16,053 bases of DNA, taken from positions 1 through 16,053 of the forward strand of contig CAMMKE010000022.1 of assembly GCA_946497375.1 (NCBI GenBank), in the 5' to 3' direction. Origin of the DNA: an uncultured Mycoplasmatota bacterium (GTDB lineage Bacteria; Bacillota_I; Bacilli_A; RF39; UBA660). The notes beneath the pieces are model-generated. The model ran no database searches. It saw only the letters and a list, made by a program, of their open reading frames with translations, and was not told the origin of the DNA. Of this stretch, positions 15,117 to 16,053 are shown piece after piece; positions within the stretch are counted from its first letter, which is position 1, and the number at the start of each line of letters is the position of its first letter. The translations under genes and the position numbers were made by a program.

Positions 15117-16007
15117 CTATGATAAAACAAACGGGTCAGACTTAGTACCTGTTCCTGAGGTTATTTGTACGTTAGATTTTAGATTTACAGAAGGCCGCAC
15201 GCCATTCGAATTGCCCGAAGGCGAATTGTAGTACGCGTAACCAGTGCTGCGGACATACCGAACGCTAGACGAAGAATATGGTGTTAAAGTCCAATAGTCT
15301 GTATTGTTACCATATCTATCAAATTGACCTGCCATTAATTCTCCAAATCTCAATAATCCTACTTTAGCTTCTGCTACATTTGAGGTTATTGCAGTTCCAC
15401 TTGCATCTGTGTATTTTGCATTCTTATATGAATAGGAACTACCACTTCCTACAGTTCCTAGATACCAAGTTGTATTATCTTCTATCATTGAACTATAACT
15501 GCTATCTACGTAACTTGTTAAATATTCTCCGTTTAGGAATGTACCTATTGTATTTGTACTTGAAAATGTTGCATTACTTCCAAAGTTCATTGTTATAAAC
15601 TCCCCAGAACTTTTTAGTGGTTCTGCACTTACTATCTTTGTCCCTGTACCATTTTCGTGGCTTACTATCCTATATAGATTATTTTCATCATTTCCAAATT
15701 TTATATATTCTCCACTATATCTACTTGACAACACTGCTCCTGAAAGATTAGTATCATTATCTCCGTTTAAGCGATAAGGATTATCTATTGTTCCATCACC
15801 ATCTACAATACGAACGCTAGATTTTAGATTTATTGATGGCCGCACGCCATACGAATTGCCCGAAGGCGAAGCGTTGTGGGTGCTACCATTGCCGTCGACA
15901 CACCGAACGATTGACGAACTATATGGTGTTAGAGTCCACCAATAAATTCCATTATTTAAATAACCATTACTATAGGTTGTTCCATGATAACTAGATTGAT
16001 TGTTAAA
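15117..16007 (-). CDS. Tandem DUF6273-like protein, 3' part of an interrupted or degraded gene, with two variable segments
   Basis: The open frame runs from 16007 to the stop at 15117, but no ATG, GTG or TTG occurs before the GTG at 15845, which lies mid-domain. I therefore read it as the 3' part of a longer gene. An in-frame TAA at 16008-16010 sits where the second domain has the Gln of LMAGQF, suggesting a CAA-to-TAA nonsense change; upstream similarity is weak. Two domains are seen. One is partial, with YWWTLTPYSSSIVRC, GVRPSINLKS and GTIDNPYRL. The other is complete, with GEYIKFGNDENNLYRIV, LLRFGELMAGQFDRYG, YWTLTPYSS, GVRPSVNLKS and KSDPFVLS. This Ser/Thr/Gly/Asn-rich pattern ending in GVRP fits DUF6273-type, C-type-lectin-like domains of surface proteins. 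The last codons and the stop abut the RIT end. Whether it is expressed is uncertain. Confidence 0.6.
   Translation of the reverse strand, partial: FNNQSSYHGTTYSNGYLNNGIYWWTLTPYSSSIVRCVDGNGSTHNASPSGNSYGVRPSINLKSSVRIVDGDGTIDNPYRLNGDNDTNLSGAVLSSRYSGEYIKFGNDENNLYRIVSHENGTGTKIVSAEPLKSSGEFITMNFGSNATFSSTNTIGTFLNGEYLTSYVDSSYSSMIEDNTTWYLGTVGSGSSYSYKNAKYTDASGTAITSNVAEAKVGLLRFGELMAGQFDRYGNNTDYWTLTPYSSSSVRYVRSTGYAYYNSPSGNSNGVRPSVNLKSNVQITSGTGTKSDPFVLS
15120..15129 (+). repeat. Right copy of 10-bp direct repeat flanking the RIT element
   Basis: Same TGATAAAACA as at 11752-11761. Here it encodes, on the minus strand, the final Val-Leu-Ser codons of the DUF6273-like protein. Confidence 0.6.
15193..15281 (-). 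repeat. Variable segment 1 (candidate DGR variable repeat)
   Basis: This 89-nt coding segment runs from CCATAT to GTGCGGCC on the minus strand and encodes PYSSSSVRYVRSTGYAYYNS, then PSGNSNGVR. It is about 55% GC (49 of 89, hand count) in a strongly AT-rich region. Aligned without gaps to 15838-15926 it shows 18 differences, 16 at codon positions 1 or 2. The invariant TCGCCTTCGGGCAATTCG and GGCGTGCGGCC blocks are poor in A. Confidence 0.65.
15838..15926 (-). repeat. Variable segment 2 (candidate DGR variable repeat)
   Basis: Paralogous 89-nt segment, about 57% GC (51 of 89), encoding PYSSSIVRCVDGNGSTHNAS then PSGNSYGVR. Most variable codons have the form NNC or NNT, as expected if an AAC/AAT-rich template had been copied with adenine mutagenesis. 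Confidence 0.65.
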
Positions 16008-16053
16008 TTACAATTTATTTAATGTTAAAACTTAGATAATTTTCAAAATTAAA

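Larger units (their letters stand above)
11762..15119 (+). mobile_element. RIT (recombinase in trio) element, apparently complete
   Basis: About 3.36 kb. Three consecutive, overlapping tyrosine recombinase genes of about 404, 312 and 323 residues lie in one orientation between long terminal inverted repeats. This gene order, these sizes and the palindromic ends are the defining traits of RIT elements. All three recombinases keep their catalytic residues and both ends are intact, so the element may still be mobile. No cargo gene is present. It is bordered by a 10-bp direct repeat and lies at the 3' end of a minus-strand DUF6273-like gene. I set the boundary just inside the two direct repeats; it could shift by up to 10 nt. 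Confidence 0.85.

Noticed and set aside
15380..15598. Plus-strand frame of 72 codons, leucine/tyrosine-rich
   Set aside because: It is antisense to the intact DUF6273-like domain; the composition reflects the complement of Ser/Asn/Thr codons.

Overview
The window looks like a chromosomal segment of an AT-rich member of the Bacillota (Bacilli-type). Protein sequences, RpmG/EF-P/trigger factor/RuvAB/QueA content and a Bacillus-like gene neighbourhood support this. The genetic code is standard: tryptophan is TGG and TGA acts as a stop, which argues against a Mycoplasma-type code. I cannot name the species.

Positions 1-10863 hold housekeeping genes, all on the minus strand. Reading in the direction of transcription: yebC, ruvA, ruvB, an unknown 176-residue gene and queA form a tightly packed, partly overlapping operon (10863 down to 7019) starting at an extended -10 promoter. 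Trigger factor (tig) has its own good promoter. rpmG and efp follow, with a promoter that abuts the tig stop codon and a hairpin terminator after efp. A comN-like gene, a fused secDF and a bifunctional (p)ppGpp synthetase/hydrolase (rel, cut by the window edge) form the last unit. RuvAB, QueA, ComN, SecDF and Rel also lie close together in Bacillus, so this is a rearranged version of a known neighbourhood: DNA repair (RuvAB), tRNA modification (QueA), protein folding and export (Tig, SecDF), translation (EF-P, L33, YebC) and the stringent response (Rel).

Between efp and comN (4390-4650) lies a decayed fragment of a DUF6273-like gene, plus its 3' hairpin.

Positions 10900-16053 are accessory. 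A small DUF192-like gene diverges from yebC and ends in a hairpin. Then come a truncated Rpn-family C-terminus and several hairpins. A complete 'recombinase in trio' (RIT) element follows: three overlapping tyrosine recombinase genes on the plus strand between 77-bp perfect inverted repeats. Beyond it, on the minus strand, is a DUF6273-like gene with two tandem domains.

Two observations stand out. First, the two DUF6273-like domains each carry an 89-nt, 55-57% GC segment. The two segments differ almost only at codon positions 1 and 2, and every difference is compatible with an adenine in a common template. This is the footprint expected of a diversity-generating retroelement (DGR), although no reverse transcriptase or template repeat is in the window. 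Second, the RIT element sits exactly at the 3' end of this gene, flanked by a 10-bp direct repeat. It supplies a new stop codon and separates the gene from its 3' hairpin. The decayed copy near efp preserves the uninterrupted arrangement and so lets the empty site be reconstructed.
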